Shown one piece after another: positions 36,783 to 44,989 of a DNA stretch of 64,000 bases. The notes beneath the pieces were generated by a model. It had not been told where the DNA came from. It made no database searches and saw nothing but the letters and a program-made list of their open reading frames with translations. The stretch comes from Proteiniphilum saccharofermentans (GTDB lineage: Bacteria > Bacteroidota > Bacteroidia > Bacteroidales > Dysgonomonadaceae): contig NZ_LT605205.1 of NCBI RefSeq assembly GCF_900095135.1, positions 3,968,001 to 4,032,000 on the forward strand, read 5' to 3'. Every line of letters begins with the position of its first letter. Within the stretch, counting starts at the first letter, position 1. The position numbers were made by a program, and so were the translations under genes.

Positions 36783-37317
36783 TCCAAAAATAAGAAAATG
36801 GATACGAATCCTACATCGCGACATCGGGTTCGTAATGGTAGGACTCTCCCTCGTTTATGGAATTTCCGGTATTCTGCTCAACCATATGGATCACAAAGAC
36901 CCTTCATATAAAGTTGAGAATAAGAGCCTGACTTTCACCAAAGGGCTCACAACGGAAGAGTTCACACAAGAATGGCAATCCGAACCCGACAGGCCCGGAC
37001 TGAACAATATCGGCGAAACCACAGGAAAATACAGGTTAATGCTGCAGGGCGGTATCGGAGAATATGACCCACAAACAGGTATAGCTCAATACCAGATAAG
37101 CAGGAAAAAACCGATTGCCTACTGGGTGAACCGGCTCCATTATAACCGCGTCAAAGGGTGGTCGCTCATGGCCGATATATTCGCCGGATCACTGATCTTT
37201 CTGGCCGTATCAGGACTGTTTATGGTAAAGGGAAAACATGGCATCACGAAAAGAGGGAAATGGTACCTGGTCATCGGCCTGCTTATTCCTATCTTATATA
37301 TATTACTGGCAGGATAA
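36763..37317 (+). CDS. PepSY-associated transmembrane protein
   Basis: This 184-residue membrane protein has a first span with histidines at both ends (ILHRDIGFVMVGLSLVYGISGILLNHMDH), a periplasmic PepSY-like loop, and two C-terminal spans preceded by NRLHYNRVKGWS. Such proteins resemble the membrane arms of ferric-reductase/PiuB-type proteins, with His residues placed to bind heme. Here it would reduce or relay iron for the FeoAB transporter encoded 102 bp downstream. The functional link is inferred from position. Confidence 0.7.
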   Translation: MKKFTISPKIRKWIRILHRDIGFVMVGLSLVYGISGILLNHMDHKDPSYKVENKSLTFTKGLTTEEFTQEWQSEPDRPGLNNIGETTGKYRLMLQGGIGEYDPQTGIAQYQISRKKPIAYWVNRLHYNRVKGWSLMADIFAGSLIFLAVSGLFMVKGKHGITKRGKWYLVIGLLIPILYILLAG

Positions 37318-37383
37318 GAAGGCTTAAAGCGACGACGAGCCCCATTATTTAGAAACAATATAAATAATTAAAGCAAAAAACCT

Positions 37384-37391
37384 TATCTTTG
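37384..37391 (+). promoter_or_regulatory. -7 promoter element of feoAB
   Basis: TATCTTTG fits TAnnTTTG, 29 bp upstream of the ATG at 37420. The transporter gene can therefore be expressed separately from the two upstream genes. Confidence 0.55.
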
Positions 37392-37419
37392 CAAGCCGAA
37401 ATAAGAAAATCAAACATTA

Positions 37420-39933
37420 ATGCGCCTTTCAGAATTACAAACGGGACAAAAAGCATACATCGTAAAAGTAAATGGTAGCGGGGCTTTCAGGAAACGTATC
37501 CTCGAAATGGGGTTCATACGCGGAGAGGAAGTCAAATCAATACTGAACGCTCCATTAAAAGATCCCATCAAATATGAGATCATGGAGTACGAGGTATCGC
37601 TACGCCGGAGCGAGGCGGTAATGATTGAAATTTCGATGCTGGCAGGGGACGCAAGGAATGATGCCTTACATAAAGAAGAAGCGCTACTCGAAGAAGTATT
37701 CGCTTCAGAAACAGAAGAAAACAATAATGGAACTGAAACCAGGGCATCTCTTCAAAGGCATGACCGGCCTCATCCCGAGAAAAGAATAAGAGTTGCGCTT
37801 CTGGGAAATCCCAATTCGGGAAAAACCACCATTTTCAATCTGGCTTCCGGTGCACACGAGCATGTGGGTAATTACAGTGGTGTGACTGTCGACTCGAAAG
37901 AGGGCACCTTGCGCCACAACGGCTATGAGTTCACACTGATAGACCTTCCCGGCACTTACTCGTTATCGGCATATACCCCCGAAGAATTATTCGTCCGGAA
38001 ACATATACTGGATGAAAAGCCTGATGTGATTGTGAACGTGGTATCGGCATCGGCGGCAGAGCGAAATCTCTATCTTACCACGGAACTGATTGATCTGAAA
38101 GTGCCGATTGTGATCGCCCTGAACATGTACGACGAACTGGAAGAGAGCGGCCGTACATTCGATTACGAGACGTTCGGATCATTGATCAATATTCCTATGG
38201 TACCCACCGTAGGCAAAAGGGGTGAGGGTATCCCCCAATTACTCGAAAAAGTAATCGATATCTACAAACAGGAGGAGTTCGATTATGTGCAGATCCCCTA
38301 TGGACGGGTGTTGGAGAAATCCATCGGCATCATGGAGCGGGAGTTCAAAAATGTGGAACCCACACTGTATGCCGGATGGAATATGCCGCTACGGTATATC
38401 TGCGTCAAATTGCTTGAAGGTGACAGGGATGTAGAGAAGCGTGTCCGCACATTGCCCCAACAGGAACAGATCTTCTCCCGCAGGGATAAAGAACGGATTT
38501 ACATTGAAAAGTTACTCCGGGAAGATCCGGAGTCTGCTTTTACCAATGCCCGGTACGGTTTTATCGCCGGTGGACTCAAAGAGACACTTACGGAAAAGAC
38601 CCAGTTCTCTGAAAAAACAAAATTACTTGACGCCCTCGTAACCCATAAATACATCGGGTTCCCCCTCTTTTTCCTGTTTTTATGGGTCATGTTCGAAGCC
38701 ACTTTCCGTCTGGGCAATTACCCTATGGAATGGATCGAGTGGCTGGTGGAACAACTGGGTAACCTCGTCAGGGGCAATATGCAGGAGGGACCATTAAAGG
38801 CACTGGTTGTAGATGGTATCATCGGAGGTGTGGGAGGCGTCATCGTCTTCCTCCCCAATATTGTGATATTATATCTTTTCATCGCCTTTATGGAAGACTC
38901 GGGCTATATGGCACGCGCCGCTTTCATCATGGACAAACTGATGCACAGGATCGGCCTGCATGGGAAATCGTTTATTCCCCTCATCATGGGGTTCGGTTGT
39001 AACGTCCCGGCCATTATGGCCACACGCACCATCGAAAGCAGGAGCAGCCGTATGATCACCATGTTCATTGTGCCGTTTATGTCTTGCAGCGCCCGGTTAC
39101 CTGTCTATATTCTCTTCGTGAGTGCTTTCGTACCTAAATACGGGGGGCTGGTAATGCTTGGATTATACGCTTTTGGTATTTTGATTGCCGCACTCACGGC
39201 AAGAATACTCCGGAAGACAGCCTTTAAAGAAGAGGAAACACCGTTTGTGATGGAACTGCCTCCTTACCGGATGCCGACCACTAAATCGATCATCACCCAT
39301 ATGTGGGACCGGTCGAGCCAATACCTGCGGAAAATGGGAGGCCCGATCCTGATCGCCTCCATCGTGATATGGTTCTTAGGATATTTCCCCCAGAATGCGG
39401 AGAGAGACGCCGCGTTCGACAGTGAGATCGCCATGGTCGATGCACAATACGATCGGAGTGAAATAAGCGACGAAGAGAGGGAGGAGAAGACAACAGAGAT
39501 AGAACATCTCCGCAATACAACTCATCAAGAGAATTCCTATATCGGGAATATCGGAAAGTTCATTGAACCTGCGATGCGCCCGCTCGGATTCGACTGGAAA
39601 ATATCAGTGAGCCTGCTATCGGGAATGGCAGCCAAGGAAATCGTCATCTCCACCATGGGCGTACTATACACCGGTGATAGTGAAGACCAGCAATCATTGC
39701 AGCACCGGCTAAAGGCAGAGTCTTATGCGGACGGATCGCCCATCTTCACCCCTCTTGTGGTAGCCGGTTTTTTGCTCTTTGTATTGATTTACTTCCCCTG
39801 CGTAGCCTCAGTAGTAGCCATCAAAGAGGAGTCGCATTCCTGGGGATGGGCACTATTCAGTGTACTTTACTCTACAGGCCTCGCCTGGTTTATAGCATTC
39901 CTGGTATACCAGATAGGAAACCTGTTGATTTAG
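37420..39933 (+). CDS. feoB: Ferrous iron transporter, FeoA-FeoB fusion
   Basis: This 837-residue protein imports Fe2+ across the inner membrane. Residues 1-75 form a FeoA SH3-like domain. From about 125 the G-protein domain begins with GNPNSGKTTIFN, then DLPGTYSL and ALNMYDE. The membrane part has two Gate motifs including GFGCNVPAIMATRTI, and the long loop with a helical hairpin at about 670-710. FeoA-FeoB fusions are usual in Bacteroidetes. A Cys-rich partner protein gene follows at 39980. Confidence 0.97.
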   Translation: MRLSELQTGQKAYIVKVNGSGAFRKRILEMGFIRGEEVKSILNAPLKDPIKYEIMEYEVSLRRSEAVMIEISMLAGDARNDALHKEEALLEEVFASETEENNNGTETRASLQRHDRPHPEKRIRVALLGNPNSGKTTIFNLASGAHEHVGNYSGVTVDSKEGTLRHNGYEFTLIDLPGTYSLSAYTPEELFVRKHILDEKPDVIVNVVSASAAERNLYLTTELIDLKVPIVIALNMYDELEESGRTFDYETFGSLINIPMVPTVGKRGEGIPQLLEKVIDIYKQEEFDYVQIPYGRVLEKSIGIMEREFKNVEPTLYAGWNMPLRYICVKLLEGDRDVEKRVRTLPQQEQIFSRRDKERIYIEKLLREDPESAFTNARYGFIAGGLKETLTEKTQFSEKTKLLDALVTHKYIGFPLFFLFLWVMFEATFRLGNYPMEWIEWLVEQLGNLVRGNMQEGPLKALVVDGIIGGVGGVIVFLPNIVILYLFIAFMEDSGYMARAAFIMDKLMHRIGLHGKSFIPLIMGFGCNVPAIMATRTIESRSSRMITMFIVPFMSCSARLPVYILFVSAFVPKYGGLVMLGLYAFGILIAALTARILRKTAFKEEETPFVMELPPYRMPTTKSIITHMWDRSSQYLRKMGGPILIASIVIWFLGYFPQNAERDAAFDSEIAMVDAQYDRSEISDEEREEKTTEIEHLRNTTHQENSYIGNIGKFIEPAMRPLGFDWKISVSLLSGMAAKEIVISTMGVLYTGDSEDQQSLQHRLKAESYADGSPIFTPLVVAGFLLFVLIYFPCVASVVAIKEESHSWGWALFSVLYSTGLAWFIAFLVYQIGNLLI

Positions 39934-39979
39934 GAGCTGCATCTAAAAACTTTTCCTGTTATAATACTGTTTAAAAGGC

Positions 39980-40123
39980 ATGGATATACAACTTTTCATC
40001 GTTATTATCATCGGTATCATTGTAGGGGTCATCCTCATACGGGCAATCTATCGTTTCTTTTTCACCGAAAGAGACCACTCCATCTGTGGCGGCTGTACCG
40101 GATGTGATATACACAAAGAATAG
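39980..40123 (+). CDS. FeoB-associated Cys-rich membrane protein
   Basis: The 47-residue protein has one N-terminal membrane helix (LFIVIIIGIIVGVILI) and a short cytoplasmic tail with CGGCTGC. This matches the small Cys-rich proteins encoded directly after feoB in many bacteria; they probably bind iron or an iron-sulfur cluster for the transporter. It begins 47 bp after the feoB stop codon. Confidence 0.8.
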   Translation: MDIQLFIVIIIGIIVGVILIRAIYRFFFTERDHSICGGCTGCDIHKE

Positions 40124-40168
40124 GCCCGCCATCTTAATCGATAATAGAGATACAAAAGCGATCCCTAT

Positions 40169-40640
40169 CTATTCTACAGGGATATAAATCTCCGTTTTCA
40201 ACTTTTCCGGGATCGTTTTACCGGGATGGTTGAGGTACTTTTCAAAACAATGATAATCCCTTAGTCCCAGGTTGTTCTTTCATGATTGTATATTCTTTAT
40301 TCGTTCTATAATCTATCGGTGAAATACCATACTGTTGCCTGAATGCTTTCGAAAGTGAAGTAGGCACATCATAGCCTACCCTATAAGCGATTTCGGAAAC
40401 GGACATATTCGTATATCGCAGTAATTTGGCGGCTGTTTCCAATCTTATCCGGACAATATAACTCCCGATAGGTTCACCTATCAAAGCACGGGTTATCCGA
40501 TGGAAGTGATAAGGAGAGAAATGGCTTATTTCAGCCAGTTCGGATAAATCAATCGGTTTATCCAGATTATTATTGATATAATCCTTAATGATATTGATCT
40601 GCCTTTGGTATTCTTCTGTCGTTGAAGTTCGCTGTTGCAT
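40169..40640 (-). pseudogene. AraC/GyrI-like regulator with internal deletion
   Basis: An intact AraC-type DNA-binding part (132 codons, 40242-40640; LSELAEISHFSPYHFHRIT, then IAYRVGYDVPTSLSKAFRQQYG) ends abruptly in MKEQPGTKGLSLF. In another frame, 40169-40262 encodes DYHCFEKYLNHPGKTIPEK and LKTEIYIPVE, which is the typical C-terminus of the GyrI-like effector domain of such regulators. The middle of that domain, roughly 120 residues, is missing. The remaining DNA-binding domain may still be made. A TATTTTTG promoter box and a palindrome lie upstream. Confidence 0.75.
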
Positions 40641-40659
40641 ATCGATAATTTATTTTCTG

Positions 40660-40689
40660 CAAAAATAGGATATAATATTATATATATCC
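40660..40689 (-). promoter_or_regulatory. Promoter and operator-like palindrome of the AraC remnant
   Basis: TATTTTTG on the minus strand (40660-40667) fits TAnnTTTG. Directly upstream, GGATATA (40668-40674) and TATATCC (40683-40689) form an inverted repeat, suited to autoregulation. Confidence 0.45.
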
Positions 40690-40718
40690 TTTCCGATCTT
40701 GCTAACATCCGATAAGAG

Positions 40719-40931
40719 TTATCTTACATATAACTGACGCTGATATACAGATGCCTGTTCCGGACACAATTCTCCCCCGTTATCCCAGTAAATCCGAACC
40801 TGTGGTAAGTATATCACATCCTTCGGATAAGGATTTACCGGGTCGGGATAATAGATCCCTTCATACATGATGTCTTCCGTCAGGGAATATTCCGAAGGAA
40901 GTATTCTTCTGATCGATACTTTATCTCTCAT
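40719..40931 (-). pseudogene. Truncated GNAT acetyltransferase
   Basis: The 70-codon frame starts [21 protein letters not shown] and continues to LPQVRIYWDNGGE, which reads as the N-terminal 50 residues of a GNAT acetyltransferase. It ends in an unrelated tail before a stop. The acetyl-CoA-binding half is absent. It overlaps the methyltransferase gene by 4 bp (ATGA), so it was the second gene of that operon. Loss of the rest probably came from the same deletions that affected the AraC gene next door. Confidence 0.55.
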
Positions 40932-41776
40932 ATTTTCTTTCCGATATAGAACACGTAGCCATAAAAGCTTTTATACTTATCATACAACTGCATCTCATGG
41001 CGTTGGTTTGAGATAAGCTCCCCTGCTGTTTTATTTCCTGCATACTTTGTAAGGAATTTCTCCTGTGCTGCAATTTGTGGAGCATAGAAGTGTTCCGTCC
41101 AACAGGTTTCGGGCAGGATAAAGGTACTGACAGGGATATACCCTGCTTCCTGCATTTGGGCAACTTTATTCGGAATGGTATCTATTTCGGGATAAGCATC
41201 CATCCAGAAATCATTGATTTCAGCCGGACGTTCACCGGTAAACCATGATGCTTCCGAAATGGCAATATAACCGCCCGTTTTCAGAAACTCCCGCCATTCG
41301 TTCAATCCCCGTTGAAAACCTATATTGTAAATCGCGCCTTCCGACCAGATCAGGTCTAATTCTTCCTTCTGAAAAGGAAGGTTATCCATTGAACCGACGA
41401 TTCCCTTAACCCTGTCTTGGAAATTGAACCGTTCGGCATTCCGGTTAAAGATACGGATAAACTCAGGAAAGAGATCTATTGCAACAATTTGCCCCGGAAC
41501 ATGTCCGGCCAATGTCATTGTTTGTCCACCCGTACCGCAGCCGATATCGGCAATCCTGGATTCATCCGTAAGATTGTTGATAAAGCTTAATGCTTTTAGG
41601 GTTATTTCGGGACTGCCCGGTCCCTGACGTTCTACATTTGAAAAATATTCGCAGATTAAATTAAAATCGAATTCGTGAATTGACCGATTAAGCGAGGACG
41701 GAGCGAGTTCACTCGGTTCGTCGAGCGTGAGGTCATTGGAGCGTAGCTCAATTGTTTTAATATTTTCGTTACTCAT
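40928..41776 (-). CDS. SAM-dependent methyltransferase with 24-residue in-frame insertion
   Basis: This 282-residue class I methyltransferase has motif [16 protein letters not shown] (about 75-89), then ATP-independent small-molecule features ([31 protein letters not shown]). The substrate is unknown. Relatives as I recall them start [21 protein letters not shown]; here residues 10-33 are inserted between KTI and HEFDF. The insertion is exactly 72 bp and flanked by a 5-bp repeat. The remainder looks intact, so the gene is probably functional. A truncated GNAT gene overlaps its end. Confidence 0.85.
   Translation of the reverse strand: MSNENIKTIELRSNDLTLDEPSELAPSSLNRSIHEFDFNLICEYFSNVERQGPGSPEITLKALSFINNLTDESRIADIGCGTGGQTMTLAGHVPGQIVAIDLFPEFIRIFNRNAERFNFQDRVKGIVGSMDNLPFQKEELDLIWSEGAIYNIGFQRGLNEWREFLKTGGYIAISEASWFTGERPAEINDFWMDAYPEIDTIPNKVAQMQEAGYIPVSTFILPETCWTEHFYAPQIAAQEKFLTKYAGNKTAGELISNQRHEMQLYDKYKSFYGYVFYIGKKI
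41678..41754. mobile_element. 72-bp palindromic insertion inside the methyltransferase gene
   Basis: AATTG repeats at 41678-41682 and 41750-41754 bound the insertion. It is about 56% G+C against a clearly AT-richer surrounding and contains short palindromes such as GAGCTACGCTC and GAGTGAACTC. It keeps the reading frame. Its nature as a mobile palindromic element is inferred. Confidence 0.5.
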
Positions 41777-41904
41777 GATGTTTAAATTATTAATGGGATG
41801 ATGCCGGAACAGGGATTATAGCACCTGCCGCCGTATCAAAAATCTGTTAATATATAAATATGAAAATAACTCCGGCAAGAATATGCCTGAGTGTAACTTA
41901 AGGG

Positions 41905-41930
41905 ATAACCTTGCAGGATAGCAAGGTTAT
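41905..41930. terminator. Hairpin downstream of the DUF5131 gene
   Basis: The perfect 10-bp arms ATAACCTTGC and GCAAGGTTAT with a 6-base loop lie between the DUF5131 gene and the methyltransferase gene. No T-run follows on the minus strand, so it may be a stabilising 3' hairpin rather than a full terminator. Confidence 0.45.
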
Positions 41931-42004
41931 TTACTTCACGGACTCCTTCTTAAATTTAAACATCCAATTATTTTAACGGGGTAAAGATAATACATTTTTT
42001 CTTA

Positions 42005-42757
42005 TCATTTTATCGCATTAAAATTAATTTCCGCCTTGCGAGCCTGCGAGTGTTGTAAACGACGGTTTATGTGGTATAGTTTTCCGTCTTTGACGAACCT
42101 GGCTCCGGTTTGTTTGAACCAGAACGAAACATTCTGTCCGGCACACAGGTTGCGTAAATCTATGATCCAATCGAAATTACAGGTACGGGCACCGTATCCC
42201 GATTCCCCTCCGGCGACCACTTGCTCGACCCATGAACCTATATTGTATGAGGATAAATCTATGTGTTCCAAAAGCGGTTCACAAATAATGATTTTGTGTT
42301 TTATGGGTACCGTTTTATAGATAGGCAGGCGATAATCCGCCCTGTCCTGATTCTCAACCGTACAACAAATGGTTACATGATCATAGCCGTCGCCCCAATC
42401 TTCAGGCAATGATTCATGCAAACGGTCGATACGCTTGGTGATCATCATAAATTTCAAATCATTTCGAAGACGTATCATTTCCCATGCTTCCACACGCCAG
42501 GGATCGGCATCCTCCAAAAAGAAGTCGGAAGTGAAACAAGTGTAAACCATCGTTCCCGAAGGGATTTTGTATTCTCCGTTCCGCTTTTTCTGCACAGGTA
42601 AATCGAAATTCTTTGTTTTGGTAATAATACTACTGTCAACGTCCCGTTTTGAATCACCCCGGTAAACATAGCAATGCTTACAACCGGCGCTTAGCTTATG
42701 GCAGCCATGCCACAGGTTCCACATCTTCGACTTGGGTTCGATAGCGTTCGTGGTCAT
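42005..42757 (-). CDS. DUF5131 family protein (Gp37/Gp68-like)
   Basis: This 250-residue protein has three clustered cysteines in MWNLWHGCHKLSAGCKHCYVY, a pattern like a radical-SAM or iron-sulfur site. It also carries YTCFTSDFFLEDADPWR, MMITKRIDRL and VVAGGESGYGARTCNFDWI. These match the phage Gp37/Gp68 group, often annotated DUF5131, whose biochemical function is not known to me. It overlaps the metallo-beta-lactamase gene by 4 bp (ATGA), so translation is coupled. Confidence 0.85.
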   Translation of the reverse strand: MTTNAIEPKSKMWNLWHGCHKLSAGCKHCYVYRGDSKRDVDSSIITKTKNFDLPVQKKRNGEYKIPSGTMVYTCFTSDFFLEDADPWRVEAWEMIRLRNDLKFMMITKRIDRLHESLPEDWGDGYDHVTICCTVENQDRADYRLPIYKTVPIKHKIIICEPLLEHIDLSSYNIGSWVEQVVAGGESGYGARTCNFDWIIDLRNLCAGQNVSFWFKQTGARFVKDGKLYHINRRLQHSQARKAEINFNAIK

Positions 42758-43506
42758 TCGAACAGTGTTATTGTATAATCGAACAGTTCCATTCCTCCGT
42801 ATTTGCCATGTCCGGGGATAGCGATTTTAGTGCCCGGATATTTTGCTTTGACGCGCTTTACTGTTTCAGGCCATTCGTCAGGATTCGCTTCCGCAAGGTT
42901 TCCTTTTCCAGCCCCAACTTCTTTGATAAGGCAGCCGCCAAACATAATATCTTCCAGAGGGAAATATCCGATAACATTATCACAAGTATGTCCTTCCCCC
43001 AAAAAATCCACATATACTCTTTCTCCCCCTACTTCCAATTCGAGGAATGGATCGAATCCCTGTTGTGGAACCGGAAGTCCATCCTTTTTTGCTATTTGGA
43101 TTGTTTTCTGATAGGCATAAGAAGGTATTCCTTGGCTATGGAACTTATCCAATCCCCCTAAATTGTCGATATGATAATGAGTAGGAATAATTGCCTTGAT
43201 TTTGCATTTTAGCGTGCTTGTTATCCAATCAATCAGTTCAGAGGAAGATTCGTTATCGGTTGGCGTATCAAAAACAACAGCTTCGTTTTTGTTGCAAACA
43301 ATCATTCCGTTGCATGGGACTTTCCCGAAACTTTCGGTCTCAAGATAGGATATATGCTCATAAACATGTGCTGAGATTTGGGTTATCAACAACTTTTCCG
43401 ACTGATATACTTCCTTTTTTGATGCTGCTTCTTTACATCCTAAGAGGATAGTACTTAAGATAAATAGTGATATAATTCCGCCGATTGTTTGTGTTGCATC
43501 TTTCAT
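42754..43506 (-). CDS. Subclass B1 metallo-beta-lactamase, lipoprotein
   Basis: This 250-residue zinc enzyme hydrolyses beta-lactams, in most of its subclass including carbapenems. All six metal ligands of B1 enzymes are visible: His110, His112 and Asp114 (THYHIDNLGG), His173 (GEGHTCDN), Cys192 (MFGGCLIKE) and His233 (PGHGKYGG). The overall layout resembles CfiA/CcrA and IND-type enzymes of Bacteroidetes. A lipobox (LLGC, Cys24) predicts membrane anchoring. It lies in an operon of accessory genes and overlaps a DUF5131 gene. Actual activity and spectrum are not shown by the sequence. Confidence 0.88.
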   Translation of the reverse strand: MKDATQTIGGIISLFILSTILLGCKEAASKKEVYQSEKLLITQISAHVYEHISYLETESFGKVPCNGMIVCNKNEAVVFDTPTDNESSSELIDWITSTLKCKIKAIIPTHYHIDNLGGLDKFHSQGIPSYAYQKTIQIAKKDGLPVPQQGFDPFLELEVGGERVYVDFLGEGHTCDNVIGYFPLEDIMFGGCLIKEVGAGKGNLAEANPDEWPETVKRVKAKYPGTKIAIPGHGKYGGMELFDYTITLFE

Positions 43507-43610
43507 AATTTATACAATTTATTCGCTAATATTCCTCTCTTTTCTACGAGTTCATTCAAATCATTTGAAGTGAGACACAATTCGTCTGCATAGAATTGTA
43601 CCGCTTTACT
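43503..43610 (-). pseudogene. Short fragment resembling an AraC regulator
   Basis: 35 codons without a start read SKAVQFYADELCLTSNDLNEL and continue to ANKLYKL. The FYADELCLT stretch resembles the segment at the start of AraC DNA-binding domains (FYADKLCLTPKYLS). The frame ends with a TGA overlapping the beta-lactamase start. Only this piece is left. Confidence 0.35.
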
Positions 43611-43881
43611 CTTTGTTCCAGCGTTTTAGTATTGATAAAAACTCTCGAAGCATCGGGCGCGCTTCATCGGGTGTAAAATTATTTCCCGTCTCTTTATTCC
43701 AGTGATCGAGATACTCCAGGTTCGTCTCCACCATCTCTTCCATGGTTACATCACGGGTAAAAGTCCCGTTCTGATAGCAGTAAATGCAATACTCTTCATT
43801 TCTTGTCCCGTCGGCATTCGTGCCGAAATCTTCTGCGGATTTCATATTCATACCGCAACTTTGGCAAATTTTTTCTTCCAT
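43606..43881 (-). CDS. Putative zinc-ribbon domain protein
   Basis: This 91-residue protein has two CxxC pairs (KICQSCGMNM and YCIYCYQNG) that form a zinc ribbon, followed by a helical tail (VTMEEMVETNLEYLDHWNKETGN). Similar small proteins are widespread, often beside acetyltransferase and VOC genes as here, without an assigned function. It is intact and belongs to the minus-strand accessory operon. Confidence 0.82.
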   Translation of the reverse strand: MEEKICQSCGMNMKSAEDFGTNADGTRNEEYCIYCYQNGTFTRDVTMEEMVETNLEYLDHWNKETGNNFTPDEARPMLREFLSILKRWNKE

Positions 43882-43893
43882 GATTAATTGAAT

Positions 43894-44021
43894 TTATTGT
43901 GGGTTATAATCTGCAAATCCTAATCTGTTACCCGAAGGATCGGTAAACTCGACAGCCCAACCGATACGGATGCGGAACAATAAGGATATCCCTCAGTTAT
44001 TTTGTTGATTTCGAGATTCAT
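43894..44021 (-). pseudogene. Remnant of a VOC (glyoxalase-fold) protein
   Basis: An ATG at 44021 opens MNLEINKITEGYPYCSASV, which runs into a stop. In another frame the same stretch ends with RIRIGWAVEFTDPSGNRLGF and ADYNPQ plus a stop, a typical VOC C-terminus. About 80 central residues are missing and the frame is lost at the junction. Confidence 0.65.
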
Positions 44022-44024
44022 ATT

Positions 44025-44474
44025 TTACAATTCTATCTGATATATCCTTGATTCTTCATTCCAAGGGTGATACCCCTGTCCGATATACTTGAATCCAAAT
44101 TTCTCATAATAACCGACATGAACGGTAGATAAGTATAATTTTTTGAATCCGAATCTTTTAGAATCATCTTTTGCTTTGTTAATCAGAAGTTCCGCATAGT
44201 TGTTTCCTCTTTGTTGTTCCGAAATAAACACTGCGCAAATCCACGGATACAAATCCATCCGACTGATAAAATCGTTTGTGATTAGTCCGGCACATCCTAT
44301 AATCTCGTCTTCTTGTTGCAGCAAATACCATTGTGGCAGAGGATTTTCCGCGTTTATACTGTGGCTTATACTGTCTTCATACATAATCGGCGATACCGTA
44401 ACCCAGCTTTGCTGGAAAAAACGAACCGCTTTTTCCTTGTATTCGGGATTTTCCCGAACCGATATAATTTTCAT
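44025..44474 (-). CDS. GNAT family N-acetyltransferase
   Basis: This 149-residue protein has the GNAT core: a beta-hairpin IIGCAGLITNDF, then the acetyl-CoA-binding segment VFISEQQRGNNYAELLINKA with the degenerate Q-x-x-G-x pattern. It closes with GYYEKFGFKYIGQG. The acceptor is unknown. It starts directly at the end of another GNAT gene and is followed by the VOC remnant. Confidence 0.88.
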   Translation of the reverse strand: MKIISVRENPEYKEKAVRFFQQSWVTVSPIMYEDSISHSINAENPLPQWYLLQQEDEIIGCAGLITNDFISRMDLYPWICAVFISEQQRGNNYAELLINKAKDDSKRFGFKKLYLSTVHVGYYEKFGFKYIGQGYHPWNEESRIYQIEL

Positions 44475-44984
44475 TTATATTCTGATTAATCCGTAATAAT
44501 GCAAATCTATGACTTTACCGTTTTTAATGGCTGCGTGTTTCAGAACAGCTTCCCTTTCAAATCCGGCTTTTTCCAGAACCCGCTGCGAAGCTCTATTAAA
44601 ATCGAAAACAGGTGCGTACAACTTCTTTATCGGAAAATGAGAGAAAGCGTAATCAACCATTTCTTTTACAACATTTGTCATGATTCCTCTGTTCCAGTAA
44701 CATTCTCCCAACCAATAGCCGATTTCGGCGCTTATCCGTTCTACATCTGAGTTCAAAACTATTCCAATTCCTCCGACAGCTTTTCCGCCAACGTCAATCG
44801 CAAAATCAGTAAAGGGTGGTTCTTTGCTTAAAACCATATTGATAAACTGCTCCCCATCCTCAACCGTATATGGGTAAGGAAAATAATCCCTTACATTGTT
44901 CCAAATGTTTATATTATTGGCATTTTCAGCAATAGATATCTTGTCTGATAAACTCCATTCCCTTAGTAGATAGTTTTTATACAT
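44475..44984 (-). CDS. GNAT acetyltransferase, RimJ/RimL type
   Basis: This 169-residue protein begins NYLLREWSLSDKISIAENAN and carries the RimJ/RimL-like features IGYWLGECYWNRGIMTNVVKE and FNRASQRVLEKAGFERE. Members acetylate protein N-termini or small molecules including antibiotics; the acceptor here is unknown. It lies 5 bp after the DUF6398 gene and abuts the next GNAT gene, so all three are cotranscribed. Confidence 0.9.
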   Translation of the reverse strand: MYKNYLLREWSLSDKISIAENANNINIWNNVRDYFPYPYTVEDGEQFINMVLSKEPPFTDFAIDVGGKAVGGIGIVLNSDVERISAEIGYWLGECYWNRGIMTNVVKEMVDYAFSHFPIKKLYAPVFDFNRASQRVLEKAGFEREAVLKHAAIKNGKVIDLHYYGLIRI

Positions 44985-44989
44985 ACTTT

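Noticed and set aside
37318-37419. Riboswitch in front of feoAB
   Set aside because: The 102-bp gap contains a promoter box 29 bp before the start, leaving too little leader for a known metal riboswitch.
42803-43161. Plus-strand frames opposite the beta-lactamase gene
   Set aside because: Both are shadows; all zinc-binding motifs lie on the minus strand.
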